Part shown: positions 42,552-50,934 of the stretch, in pieces
How the letters are laid out: each line of letters starts with the position of its first letter
Position numbering within the stretch: position 1 is the first letter of the stretch
Origin: Bacillus infantis
GTDB lineage: Bacteria > Bacillota > Bacilli > Bacillales > Cytobacillaceae
Length of the DNA stretch: 64,000 bases
Reading direction: 5' to 3'
Assembly (NCBI RefSeq): GCF_020171945.1
Contig: NZ_JAIVAP010000001.1
Coordinates: 310,001 to 374,000, forward strand
The notes under the pieces: generated by a model
Told to the model about the DNA's origin: nothing
Databases searched by the model: none
What the model saw: the letters and a program-made list of their open reading frames with translations, nothing else
Made by a program: the position numbers and the translations under genes

Positions 42552-43133
42552 ATGCCTAAAATAGTTGATCATGAACAAAGGAAAAAAAGAATTGCCCGAG
42601 CCACCTGGCAGGTTATTCTGGATAAAGGAATGGAAGGTGCGTCTGTCCGCAATATCGCAGCAGAGGCCGGTGTTTCTCTTGGCGCCCTGCGCCACTACTT
42701 TTCCACACAAGATGAACTGCTTGTCTATGCCATGAAGCTGGTAAATGAAAATGTGATAAACAGGGTTTCGGAGATCGCATCAAAGGATTTGCCGCCAAGG
42801 GAAAAGGTTCACAAAATCCTGCTTGAAATCATTCCAACCACAGATGAGAAAATGGCAGAAATGGAGGTCTGGTTTGCGTTCATTGCTTACAGCAGGCAAA
42901 AGGAAGAATTCCGCAGCCTGATGCAGGGGATTCATACGGGGATTGTTCAAATGATAGACTTCCTAAAGTCCAATGGCGAGCTGAAGGATGGCCTGGATCT
43001 GGACCTTGAGACTGAAATGTTATACAGTTTCATTGACGGTCTAGCCCTGCACAGCATGCTCGAACCTGAACGTCTGAAACCGGGCAGAATAGAAAAAACT
43101 CTCCGCCGCTACCTGGATAGAATCCTAAAATGA
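42552..43133 (+). CDS. TetR family regulator (PksA/BetI-like)
   Basis: A 193-residue regulator. The HTH is in GASVRNIAAEAGVSLGALRHYF and the C-terminal ligand domain resembles the BetI-type TetR_C group (MAEMEVWFAFIAYSRQKEEF). The pairing with a divergent YmcC-like gene matches pksA-ymcC in B. subtilis, so it probably represses that gene and itself. No ribosome site is visible before the ATG. Ligand unknown. Confidence 0.8.
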   Translation: MPKIVDHEQRKKRIARATWQVILDKGMEGASVRNIAAEAGVSLGALRHYFSTQDELLVYAMKLVNENVINRVSEIASKDLPPREKVHKILLEIIPTTDEKMAEMEVWFAFIAYSRQKEEFRSLMQGIHTGIVQMIDFLKSNGELKDGLDLDLETEMLYSFIDGLALHSMLEPERLKPGRIEKTLRRYLDRILK

Positions 43134-43136
43134 CCA

Positions 43137-43173
43137 GAAAGGACCGGATTTTTTAAATCCCGGTCCTTTTCAG
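43137..43173. terminator. bidirectional terminator between the TetR and hydrolase genes
   Basis: AAAGGACCGG / CCGGTCCTTT stem with T runs on both sides. Confidence 0.8.
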
Positions 43174-43185
43174 CGTTTCTTCCGT

Positions 43186-43992
43186 TTATAGGTATGCATA
43201 TGACTGCTGCTCCCTGAAAGCATTGAGCCATTCCGAGGTGATATCGATCAGCTCTGTAAAGCTGCGGCCTGCTGAATAGGTGTGGCAGGCTCCTTCTACA
43301 TAATGCAGGGAACATGATCCTTCCTTCCGCTTACTGAATTCTTCTGCATACCGTCGTGAGTGGGATACGGGGATATCCCGATCTGCTGTTCCATGCACAA
43401 TCAGGACATCGCTCCGGTATGCCGCAAGCTCTTCCAATGGTTCATATTTTTTCAGTGAAGAAAAATATTTTTCCGTTAATTGATAGCCCAAATAATCCAG
43501 TGAAGTTTCCTTGTCCAGTGCCTTTACCTTTTCGCTGCCGACAATGGAAGCGATATCTTGATATGGCTTTGCAGAAGCCGACCATATGATTAGCTTCCGG
43601 ATGCGGTCATCCTTTGCTGCAGCCAGAACGGCAACGGCGCCGCCGAGGCTGTGGCCAATGAGAGAAAGCGAATGAGGATCTGCATATTTAAGCTTCCCTG
43701 CAAAATCGACGGCAGATAAAGTCTGCTCCAGCAATTCGGGAAGACCTGATTCACCATACTCACCCGGGCTTTCCCCGCAGCCCTCATAGTCAAAGCGGAG
43801 GACAAGATACCCATCGGCAGTGAGCCGGTTGGAAGCTTTTACGAATAGCCTGTCGACGCCAATACGGCTGCCTGTAAACCCATGGCAGATAATGACCAGG
43901 GGATAGCGGCGGTTTTTTCTGAATCCTGCCGGAAAATCCACCGATCCGCACAGGTGCTTATCCTTCCAAGGTATTTTAATGCTTTCTGACAT
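43186..43992 (-). CDS. alpha/beta hydrolase (serine aminopeptidase S33-like fold)
   Basis: A 268-residue hydrolase. Nucleophile elbow GHSLGG (Ser in SLIGHSLGGAVAV), Asp in IVHGTADRDIPV and His in VEGACHTYS form the triad; the oxyanion segment is ICHGFTGS. It is an esterase or acyl hydrolase of unknown substrate. GGGAAGGGAC lies upstream of the ATG, which overlaps the end of the FbpA-like gene, so both are read from one mRNA under a SAM-I riboswitch. Confidence 0.85.
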   Translation of the reverse strand: MSESIKIPWKDKHLCGSVDFPAGFRKNRRYPLVIICHGFTGSRIGVDRLFVKASNRLTADGYLVLRFDYEGCGESPGEYGESGLPELLEQTLSAVDFAGKLKYADPHSLSLIGHSLGGAVAVLAAAKDDRIRKLIIWSASAKPYQDIASIVGSEKVKALDKETSLDYLGYQLTEKYFSSLKKYEPLEELAAYRSDVLIVHGTADRDIPVSHSRRYAEEFSKRKEGSCSLHYVEGACHTYSAGRSFTELIDITSEWLNAFREQQSYAYL

Positions 43993-44155
43993 ATATAGTC
44001 CCTTCCCTCTTTTCATTCTTGTAAGATCTGTTTTCCTGATAAAGTTTTAGAAGTTCTTCATACGGCACCTGAAACAGCTGCCGGCCTTTTTGTTTGTATA
44101 TACCCATGGACAGCAGTTCTGAAATCAGCTGATCCTTTTTATCTTCTTTTGTCAT
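43976..44155 (-). CDS. FbpA-like small basic protein, 59 aa
   Basis: Starts MTKEDKKDQLISELLSMGIY and continues KQKGRQLFQVPYEELLKLY, matching the FbpA family of Fur-regulated basic proteins in Bacillus, which act with sRNA FsrA in iron sparing. The start has GAAGG upstream. Its 3' end overlaps the hydrolase start by 17 bp. Here the control is a SAM-I riboswitch rather than a visible Fur box, so the name reflects similarity, not proven function. Confidence 0.65.
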   Translation of the reverse strand: MTKEDKKDQLISELLSMGIYKQKGRQLFQVPYEELLKLYQENRSYKNEKREGTIYVRKH

Positions 44156-44173
44156 TGTTAATTTTTCCTTCAA

Positions 44174-44217
44174 TAAAAAAACCCCTTCTGTCCGGTGGCC
44201 CGGAAGCAGAAGGGGCT
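44174..44217 (-). terminator. regulatory terminator of the SAM-I riboswitch
   Basis: On the minus strand AGCCCCTTCTG / CAGAAGGGGTT followed by TTTTTT, between the aptamer and the fbpA-like start. Confidence 0.85.
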
Positions 44218-44239
44218 TTATGCACGAATGGCTGCCGCT

Positions 44240-44346
44240 CCTCTCATCTTCCAAGCTTCCGCTTGTTGGATTTGGCACAGTTCTCACTAAGAGTCTGCTG
44301 CCGAGGCTTCATAGGGCCAATTCCCTCCGCCTCTCTGGATAAGAGT
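44240..44346 (-). promoter_or_regulatory. SAM-I riboswitch (S-box)
   Basis: The minus strand reads CTCTTATCCAGAGAGGCGGA, GGGAATTGGCCCTATGAAGC, CTCGGCA, AACTGTGCCAAATCCAACA and GGAAGATGAGAG in canonical S-box order with matching P1 strands. High S-adenosylmethionine should stop transcription before the fbpA-like and hydrolase genes. Confidence 0.94.
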
Positions 44347-44371
44347 ATTCCTATAAGTTTTGTTGGAATTA

Positions 44372-44400
44372 AATATACGCTACTTATTTTCGATTGTCAA
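44372..44400 (-). promoter_or_regulatory. sigma-A promoter of the S-box transcript
   Basis: TTGACA (44395-44400) and TATATT (44372-44377) are separated by exactly 17 bp and overlap the end of the phosphotransferase gene; the expected start lies just before the aptamer. Confidence 0.75.
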
Positions 44401-45345
44401 GATATACTGCCGCAATTTTCTATTCAGCTTTTCATTAAGCTGATATAGCCAATGGGACTCCTGCCCTGAAGTAAAATTTATATCGCGAGCCCTGCTCACT
44501 GCAGCATGAGTATATAAATCGTGCCACCTCTGGAACATCGGAATCCAGGACAGTTCTTCTTCAGATATGTCCATATGGCGTCTGTACCCTTCTATGAAGC
44601 AATCGTATCCCCTTCTCCCTATAGGCAAATCCCTTAAAGCAAAAGCAATATCAGCAGCAAACCAGGAATATGAAAAACTTTCAAAATCAATTGGATGGAT
44701 TTTTTCCCCATCCCAGATCATGTTGTCGAGTTCAAAATCGAAATGAATGATCCCCTCTCTTCCCTCTGCAGAATGGAGATTCATCATCCAATCGGAAACA
44801 GCCTCAAATTCTCTCCTTACTGCCTTATTGCTGTTTTTCAGGGTTATATCAATCCACTCAAGCTTTTGAAGCAAAGTTTCAGCCTCTTTAATAATACTTT
44901 CATGAAAGCCTTGTGAAGCAAGGTGGAATTTACCCAGGGCCGACCCCCAATTCTCCAGCTGGCTGCTGTCCAGAACACTGGCCTCATATAGCTCTCCATG
45001 AATGAATGGAAATACAGCAGCTGTCAGTTTGCCGATTGGCCGGTAGTCTGCCGTTTTTGTGATTGAACCGTCCCTTGCTGACAAAGGGTAAAAAGAATAA
45101 TCATATTTATTATGCAATTCCTGCAGAAAATCCATTTCGGTCTTTATTCTTTCTGCGGAAGCATTGGGCGTAAGCCGCAGGATCCGGTCTTCCCCTTTCT
45201 CATGAAAACGGAAAATGAAATTGCTGCTTGCCCTGACCAATTGTATTGATTTTTCATCAAATTCCCAGCTATGCAGTAGGTCCTTAATAATCCTGCCTGC
45301 TTCTTCATCTTCCAGGAATACTTTCATTTCAGATAATTTCATCAT
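44380..45345 (-). CDS. aminoglycoside-phosphotransferase-fold kinase family protein
   Basis: A 321-residue protein kinase-like enzyme of the APH/choline kinase/CotS group. The catalytic loop is IIHFDFELDNMIW (HxDxxxxN) and the metal motif is PIDFES. The N-lobe has FIFRFHEKGEDRILRLTP. Members phosphorylate small molecules or spore coat proteins; nothing here shows which. The ATG at 45345 follows GGAGGAAT by 4 nt. A small upstream ORF shares its promoter. Confidence 0.8.
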   Translation of the reverse strand: MMKLSEMKVFLEDEEAGRIIKDLLHSWEFDEKSIQLVRASSNFIFRFHEKGEDRILRLTPNASAERIKTEMDFLQELHNKYDYSFYPLSARDGSITKTADYRPIGKLTAAVFPFIHGELYEASVLDSSQLENWGSALGKFHLASQGFHESIIKEAETLLQKLEWIDITLKNSNKAVRREFEAVSDWMMNLHSAEGREGIIHFDFELDNMIWDGEKIHPIDFESFSYSWFAADIAFALRDLPIGRRGYDCFIEGYRRHMDISEEELSWIPMFQRWHDLYTHAAVSRARDINFTSGQESHWLYQLNEKLNRKLRQYILTIENK

Positions 45346-45407
45346 GCCAATTCCTCCATCCGGGAACAAACTGTTAGGATGGGCCGATTCAGCATACTGT
45401 CATCTTG

Positions 45408-45461
45408 CTATTCTGACACCTGCCCTATTTGTCCGCAGCGATTAATTTGATAGATTTTCAC
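45408..45461 (-). CDS. possible leader peptide upstream of the kinase-like gene, 17 aa
   Basis: GTG-started frame MKIYQINRCGQIGQVSE with AAAGGAG at good spacing. It lies about 60 nt before the kinase-like start. It may be a leader or micro-ORF; no attenuator hairpin is evident. Confidence 0.3.
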   Translation of the reverse strand: MKIYQINRCGQIGQVSE

Positions 45462-45500
45462 AAAACCACTCTCCTTTGGCATAAATTTCCTAACACTATC

Positions 45501-45529
45501 AATTTATGACTTTCTGACTTATCTGTCAA
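45501..45529 (-). promoter_or_regulatory. candidate sigma-A promoter of the kinase-like gene
   Basis: TTGACA (45524-45529) and TAAATT (45501-45506), spacer 17 bp on the minus strand. Confidence 0.55.
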
Positions 45530-45599
45530 TTACATCCTCCATTCTATTTTCCCTGCCTATTGAATAAAGATAATGGAAGGCTGATGGGAGGCGGGAATA

Positions 45600-46523
45600 A
45601 TGCAGGGCAATCGAGTTCTATCTTTATGGTACGCACTTATGGCAATTGCGTTCTGGGGAGTTTCTTTTGTTTCAGTCAAATGGCTGGTAGATTATTTGGC
45701 ACCTGGTGCCCTGGTTTCCTTAAGATTTATGATTGCTGCCATCTTCCTGGGCTGCCTTCTCACAATATTCAAAGAATCCTTTTATATAAAAAAAGAGCAT
45801 TTCGCCCATGTTTTTATTCTTTCGGTGCTGGGGGTGTTCATCCATCAAATGGTACAGGCTTCGGCCATGCTGACGCTGGATGCCTCTGCTGCTGGCTGGA
45901 TGATTTCTTTCACGCCTGTATTTACTAGTCTGCTTTCCTTCCTCTTTTTATCTGAAAAGCTTTCTTTCCTTAAAATTGGGGGAATGATGATTGCCATTAC
46001 AGGGGTTTTGGCCATTTCGGCGGAAAATTCAGGGGGAACACTTCAGTTCAGGCCTGGCCTTGGTTATTTCCTCCTGCTTTTCAGCACCTTTAATTGGGCG
46101 GTATATTCCATCTTGTCCAAGAAATTTGCATTACCTTATTCTTCTCTTGCAGTCACCTTTTGGACAAGCCTGATAGGCGGCTTGGCGACTCTGCCATTTC
46201 TTTTAAGAAATCAGGAATATCAGGTTCTGTATACCCTCCCTATCGATGGATGGCTGCACCTGCTGTTTCTTGCTATTTTTGTTTCAGCTCTGGGCTACTG
46301 GTATTGGGGAAAGGCGCTTGAGGTGCTCGAGGCGACACAGGTTTCGGTCATCATGTACCTGGAACCGCTGTTTACACTGCTGGCAGCAATCTTTATACTG
46401 GGAGAGAAAATTCCATTATTCAGCAGCATCGGCGGAATTCTTATTATTTTGGGAGTATCGGCTGTTAACAAGCCAGTCCTCGACTTCTTCGTTAAGAAGC
46501 TTTTTAAATACCCTGTAAAATAG
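45600..46523 (+). CDS. EamA/DMT superfamily transporter
   Basis: A 307-residue protein with ten helices in two EamA repeats: FWGVSFVSVKWLVDYLAPGA in the first and NWAVYSILSKKFALPYSSLA in the second. The end of each repeat has the usual LxPVFTSLLSFLFLSEKLS and LEPLFTLLAAIFILGEK patterns. These transporters export amino acids or other metabolites. GGGAGG precedes the ATG. Monocistronic. Confidence 0.88.
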   Translation: MQGNRVLSLWYALMAIAFWGVSFVSVKWLVDYLAPGALVSLRFMIAAIFLGCLLTIFKESFYIKKEHFAHVFILSVLGVFIHQMVQASAMLTLDASAAGWMISFTPVFTSLLSFLFLSEKLSFLKIGGMMIAITGVLAISAENSGGTLQFRPGLGYFLLLFSTFNWAVYSILSKKFALPYSSLAVTFWTSLIGGLATLPFLLRNQEYQVLYTLPIDGWLHLLFLAIFVSALGYWYWGKALEVLEATQVSVIMYLEPLFTLLAAIFILGEKIPLFSSIGGILIILGVSAVNKPVLDFFVKKLFKYPVK

Positions 46524-46631
46524 AGACTAAAACCTTTTACCAATAATTACATGTTTTTTCCTATGCATAAATCTATACAGTCCGAACAAGTTTTCCTATA
46601 ATGGAGATAGATTCATTTAGGAGGGAAATTG

Positions 46632-48371
46632 TTGAAATCCACTTTCAGAAAAATTTCGAAACCTGTCCCCCTTATTTCATTGGCCATTCTAATAGCTGCT
46701 GCTGCGCTGTGGTTCAGTTTATCCGGCAGCAAAGAAGTTACCATTCCCTTTTCTTCCATAGAAAATATCATTCAGGATCACCAAAGTGAAACTGTCATTT
46801 TAAAAGAAATGAAAAACGGCACCCTCCATTTGACCGCAGGTACAGCTGAGTATGTGTCTCAGGTGCCTCCAAACAGCCAAATGGTTGCCAAACTGATCGA
46901 AAATTATAATATCCAGTACACCTATTCTTCTGCAAATCCGTATACGTTCTGGATTTTGGGTGGAACGCTGATCCTTTTTGCAGGGATCGGCCTTTATCTC
47001 CAAAAATCAGGTAAAGGAATATCTACCGCCAATTCTATGAAAAACAGCGCCAGCAAGGCAAAGCCTCTTCCTTCCATCACGATGGATGATATCGGGGGCC
47101 TTCAGGAGGAAATGAAGGAGGAAATTCTCCAGACACTTTCCATCATTAAAGACCGGGAAGCATCCATCCAGCTTGGTGTGAAGCCGCCAAAGGGAATTCT
47201 GCTCTATGGACCTCCTGGTACAGGCAAGACGCTGCTTGCACAGGCGATTGCCAAGGAAATCGGCGCTTCATTCTTTTCAACCAGCGGATCTTCATTTAAT
47301 GAAATGTTTGTAGGCGTAGGCGCCTCTAGGGTCAGGAGCTTATTCCAGAATGCCAGGAAGCATTCCCCTGCAGTCGTCTTTATTGACGAAGTCGATGCTC
47401 TTGCCGGCAAGCGGAAGCAGCATGGCGGGGACGAAAGCGAGAAAACATTGACTGAGCTGCTTGTCCAGCTTGACGGCGGCCACTCAAATGATGGCATTTT
47501 ATTCATTGCCGCTACCAACCGAAAGGATATGCTTGATGATGCATTCCTCCGTCCAGGCAGGATTGACTTCTCTTTCCTTGTTCCGCTTCCAGATACTAAA
47601 GGAAGGCAGGAAATCATCAGCATCCACACAAAAGGCAAGCATCTTGCAGAAGATGTGGCAGCTTCCCTGCCGGCACTGGCCGAAAGCACTTCCGGCTTCT
47701 CAGGAGCGGATATCAGCTCTCTCTTTGAGACAGCAAGCAGAAGGGCCATCCGGAATGGGAAAGAAAAAATAGATAAAGAAGATCTTGATTTTGCCATCGA
47801 CCGAACGGTGCTTGGAAGCACAACACGTCCGCTTCAGGACCCTGAGACGAAAAAGAGGGTTGCCATCCATGAAGCTGGGCATGCCTTGATTGCCGCCATC
47901 ACCAAGCCTGGCTCAGTAAGAAAAGCTACAATCATTCCACGCGGTCAGGCACTGGGATATGTAGCTCCTATTCCGAAGGAGCTTCATCTGTCAACCAGCA
48001 GTGAGCTCCTGGACCAGGTCAGCATGATACTGGCTGGCGGAGTGGCTGAAAGGCTTTACCTCGGGGAGCACAGCATCGGGGTCAGCGGCGATGTCCAGCA
48101 GGCCAAGCATATCCTTGAGCAGATGGTAGAAATCGGCTTATTCCAGGACGGTTTCAAGCTGACCTTTGTCAAGTCGGAAAAAGAAGCCAAGATGCAAGAG
48201 CTGTTCCAGCAGGCTTTGGAGAAAACAGAAATGCTTATCAAAACCCATGAATACGAATTTGAGTGCCTGGTTGCAGCCCTTCTGAAGAAGGAAACACTAG
48301 AAGGTGCAGAGGTTCAGGAAATTGTTGGCGAACCATCGAATCTGCAGGAAGCAGGACTTGTAACAGTATAA
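46632..48371 (+). CDS. FtsH-like AAA protease paralogue
   Basis: A 579-residue membrane AAA+ metalloprotease. Two N-terminal helices (about 13-31 and 108-124) frame an extracytoplasmic region of 75 residues. The AAA domain has Walker A GPPGTGKT (about 192), Walker B VVFIDEVDAL and the SRH in NRKDMLDDAFLRPGR. The peptidase motif HEAGH is at about 412 and the third ligand region reads GVSGDVQQAKHI. It is shorter and more divergent than housekeeping FtsH (about 640 aa or more) and stands alone. TTG start with AGGAGG 7 nt upstream. Confidence 0.88.
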   Translation: MKSTFRKISKPVPLISLAILIAAAALWFSLSGSKEVTIPFSSIENIIQDHQSETVILKEMKNGTLHLTAGTAEYVSQVPPNSQMVAKLIENYNIQYTYSSANPYTFWILGGTLILFAGIGLYLQKSGKGISTANSMKNSASKAKPLPSITMDDIGGLQEEMKEEILQTLSIIKDREASIQLGVKPPKGILLYGPPGTGKTLLAQAIAKEIGASFFSTSGSSFNEMFVGVGASRVRSLFQNARKHSPAVVFIDEVDALAGKRKQHGGDESEKTLTELLVQLDGGHSNDGILFIAATNRKDMLDDAFLRPGRIDFSFLVPLPDTKGRQEIISIHTKGKHLAEDVAASLPALAESTSGFSGADISSLFETASRRAIRNGKEKIDKEDLDFAIDRTVLGSTTRPLQDPETKKRVAIHEAGHALIAAITKPGSVRKATIIPRGQALGYVAPIPKELHLSTSSELLDQVSMILAGGVAERLYLGEHSIGVSGDVQQAKHILEQMVEIGLFQDGFKLTFVKSEKEAKMQELFQQALEKTEMLIKTHEYEFECLVAALLKKETLEGAEVQEIVGEPSNLQEAGLVTV

Positions 48372-48381
48372 GATAAGCAGA

Positions 48382-48407
48382 AAGCAGCCCAATCGGCTGC
48401 TTTTTTT
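48382..48407 (+). terminator. terminator after the FtsH paralogue
   Basis: AGCAGCC / GGCTGCT stem with a 5-nt loop and seven T. Confidence 0.85.
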
Positions 48408-48584
48408 GTCTTGAAAAAAGATTGTATAAAGCCATAGAGAACAGCCAAACTAGCGGTGTAGGAATTGAGAAGGTTTGTCAGGAGAATGGACGCTCCTGCT
48501 GTGTGCAGCCTCTGTAAATCAAGTCTATTCCCTGCATAGCTAGAAAAACTGTCACGATTTTAAGTCTGATAGGGAGAATCCAAT

Positions 48585-48875
48585 ATGAAAGAACAATTAG
48601 AGCATATTAAACAGCTGCTGGAGGAAAATTTTGATCATCCTGAGTCCCAGGATCTGGATTCATGCATCGATGAGCTTGAAGTACTAAAGGAAACAGCCGG
48701 GGATAAAAAGATTATGATCCAGGATCTCATCAACAGTCTGACACATGTCCGAAACAGCAGTAAAGAGCTTCTGAATGAAGGGACCCCTTCCTCGTCAGCA
48801 GCCTTCGGCCAGGCGTACCGGGCAATTGAACAGGCCATCTCTTCGGTTTCTTTCACAGATAACGACCCATATTAA
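48585..48875 (+). CDS. hypothetical helical protein, 96 aa
   Basis: Not recognised. Mostly acidic amphipathic helices (MKEQLEHIKQLLEENFDHPE, then DELEVLKETAGDKKIMIQDL), no membrane segment. GGGAG lies 6 nt before the ATG and a strong terminator follows. It is a free-standing small gene. Confidence 0.55.
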   Translation: MKEQLEHIKQLLEENFDHPESQDLDSCIDELEVLKETAGDKKIMIQDLINSLTHVRNSSKELLNEGTPSSSAAFGQAYRAIEQAISSVSFTDNDPY

Positions 48876-48876
48876 A

Positions 48877-48903
48877 AAAAGGAGCGATTCGCTCCTTTTT
48901 TAC
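48877..48903. terminator. bidirectional terminator between the 96-aa gene and def
   Basis: GGAGCGA / TCGCTCC with A and T runs on either side. Confidence 0.85.
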
Positions 48904-48918
48904 CTGTTTTTTATTTTA

Positions 48919-49497
48919 TTAAAACAACTCAGCAGCTGCTGCACCGTCAGGCAGCTCGAAAGGATTGTCTTTGTTGATGCGGTCATAAAACATGATGCCG
49001 TTCAGATGATCAATTTCATGCTGGACAATGACAGATGCAATCCCTTTTAGGCGCATCTCCACCTTCTCCCCTTTTTCATCTGAATATCTAATCTTAATTC
49101 TTTCATAGCGGGGAACAAAGCCTTTAACCTCCCTGTCGACAGAAAGACAGCCCTCCCCTTCTGGAAGATAGACCATTGCCGCAGAATGGCTGACGATTTT
49201 AGGGTTGAAGACCCTCAGTTCTTTTACATCCCCTTTTTCATCCCTGAAGAAGGCAGCAAACATTCTTTTATCTTCCCCAATCTGGTTTGCAGAGAGACCG
49301 ACTCCAGGTCTTAGCTGATATTTTGAGGCCAATTCAGGATTCTGGCTGTTTTTTAAGTATTCTATCATCATTTCCATGATATCATGGTCTTCCTGATTGA
49401 GAGGGACCGTCACTTCAGCTGTTTTTTTCCGTAAAATGGGGTCTCCTTCCCTAACGATATCTTTCATTCTGATCATTTTCCTGTCTTGATTGTCCAT
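48919..49497 (-). CDS. def: peptide deformylase
   Basis: A 192-residue metalloenzyme with the three PDF motifs: GVGLSANQIG (motif 1), EGCLSV (motif 2, metal Cys) and QHEIDHLNG (motif 3, metal His). It removes the formyl group from new proteins. The insertion between motifs and the length fit the type 2 enzyme of Gram-positives (DefB/YkrB in Bacillus). The ATG at 49497 is placed 9 nt after AAAGGA; the ATG three codons earlier is too close. It is divergent from the kinase gene. Confidence 0.93.
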   Translation of the reverse strand: MDNQDRKMIRMKDIVREGDPILRKKTAEVTVPLNQEDHDIMEMMIEYLKNSQNPELASKYQLRPGVGLSANQIGEDKRMFAAFFRDEKGDVKELRVFNPKIVSHSAAMVYLPEGEGCLSVDREVKGFVPRYERIKIRYSDEKGEKVEMRLKGIASVIVQHEIDHLNGIMFYDRINKDNPFELPDGAAAAELF

Positions 49498-49624
49498 AAC
49501 TACCATTCCTTTGATTTTTTATTGGCTTATTTATACAGTCCTTTGCAGGCTTCTAAAATGCCGCCTATTCATTTTCAAAATATTTGCTATAATGTTTTTG
49601 ATAGGACTTTTAGAGTGGAGGCTG

Positions 49625-50896
49625 ATGAAGTTGCGGGAGTTTGCTGAGAATCTGTTTCTTCATTTTTTTATCATGTTGATTATCCCGCTTATGCACAACA
49701 TAAGCTTGAAGCATGAAAAAAGAGAATGGCTCATGTTTTTGGCTGCCGCTGCCTCCTTGATGCTGACTCTGGCATTTCCTGTTAGAATGGCCAATGGCCT
49801 TGAATTTGATATGAAATTCATACCTGTATTTTTTTGCTTTTTCTATCTTGGACCTTTGGGAGGGTATTTGTCAATCGCCGCCCTTCTGATATTCATGGCC
49901 CTTTTTAATGCAGATAATCTTTATGTTACTCTCATAAATTATTTTATTATATCGTTGCCGATGCTGTTTATACGGAAAAAATATCAGAAAATGAACATTC
50001 TGGGTAAATCCATCGTTGCTTTTGCTTTTTATTTTTTTATCACGCTTACCAGGCTGATTTATTTCCTGCAGACCGGGCATATTCAGAATGCAGTGAACCT
50101 TGGCCTTTTCTTTCTTTTATCTTTTATCAGTCTATGTGCTGCCATTTATATTATGGAAATGTACCGTTTGCACTCAGAGATGGCTGAAAAGCTTCAAACA
50201 GCAGACAAATCCAATGCCATCAGCCAGCTGGCAGCCTCTGTTGCACATGAAATAAGAAATCCCATGACGACAATCAGAGGATTTCTGCAGCTCATGAAGG
50301 ATGAACATAACCTGACAGACGGCCAACGGTCATATGTAGCAACTTCACTTCAAGAACTTGACAGGGCAAATCATATTATTTCGGACTTCCTCTCGCTGGC
50401 CAAGCCTTCGATATCCTCAAAGGAAAAGCTGCCTGTAACAGATCTTGTAAGGGAAATTTCCGAATTCATCAAGCCTTTTGCGCTTTTATCCCAAACAGAA
50501 ATCAGCTGCCGTGCCCAGGAAGATCTATATATATATGGGAATGCAAATGAATTTAAGCAGCTGCTGATCAATCTAATAAAAAACGGGGTTGAATCGATGC
50601 CGGACGGAGGTTCTATCATTGTCACCGCAGAGCAGAATCAGAAAGAAGTATCCATAAAAATAAAAGATGAGGGCTCAGGTCTTTCACCTGGACAGCTCAA
50701 ACAGCTGGGCAATCCCTATTATTCAACAAAAACGAAAGGCACCGGCCTGGGTTTGCTTATTTCATTTGATATTATTAAACGGCTTGATGGGCACTACAAA
50801 ATCATCAGTGATAAGAATAAAGGGACTGAATTTATACTGATTTTCCCTGCAGCTGAAAGAGAATTCAGCGGACACCAGCCAAATCAGCCAATGTAA
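49625..50896 (+). CDS. membrane sensor histidine kinase (KinB-like)
   Basis: A 423-residue sensor kinase. Six helices (1-190) form a 5TM-5TMR_LYT-like sensor with MKFIPVFFCFFYLGPLGGYL. HisKA follows with ASVAHEIRNPMTTIRGFLQL, and HATPase with LLINLIKNGVESMPDGG and TKGTGLGLLISFDII. Layout and motifs resemble the sporulation kinase KinB, which feeds the Spo0F phosphorelay; there is no response regulator beside it, which supports that. The ATG at 49625 follows GGAGG closely; a TTG at 49631 is a possible alternative. Confidence 0.82.
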   Translation: MKLREFAENLFLHFFIMLIIPLMHNISLKHEKREWLMFLAAAASLMLTLAFPVRMANGLEFDMKFIPVFFCFFYLGPLGGYLSIAALLIFMALFNADNLYVTLINYFIISLPMLFIRKKYQKMNILGKSIVAFAFYFFITLTRLIYFLQTGHIQNAVNLGLFFLLSFISLCAAIYIMEMYRLHSEMAEKLQTADKSNAISQLAASVAHEIRNPMTTIRGFLQLMKDEHNLTDGQRSYVATSLQELDRANHIISDFLSLAKPSISSKEKLPVTDLVREISEFIKPFALLSQTEISCRAQEDLYIYGNANEFKQLLINLIKNGVESMPDGGSIIVTAEQNQKEVSIKIKDEGSGLSPGQLKQLGNPYYSTKTKGTGLGLLISFDIIKRLDGHYKIISDKNKGTEFILIFPAAEREFSGHQPNQPM

Positions 50897-50906
50897 TCAA
50901 GGGAAC

Positions 50907-50934
50907 ACTGCCTGTAAAGGCAGCGTTCCTTTTT
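50907..50934. terminator. bidirectional terminator after the kinase gene
   Basis: GGGAACACTGCC / GGCAGCGTTCC with one mismatch, followed by TTTTTAG on the plus strand and reaching the stop of the leftward gene. Confidence 0.8.

Noticed and set aside
47204-47821. 205-codon leftward frame opposite the FtsH-like AAA domain
   Set aside because: Ser-rich shadow of the AAA domain read in reverse; no start signal.
48410-48584. Possible structured RNA between the FtsH paralogue and the 96-aa gene
   Set aside because: Only one short hairpin (CAGGAG / CTCCTG) is visible and it matches no known motif.
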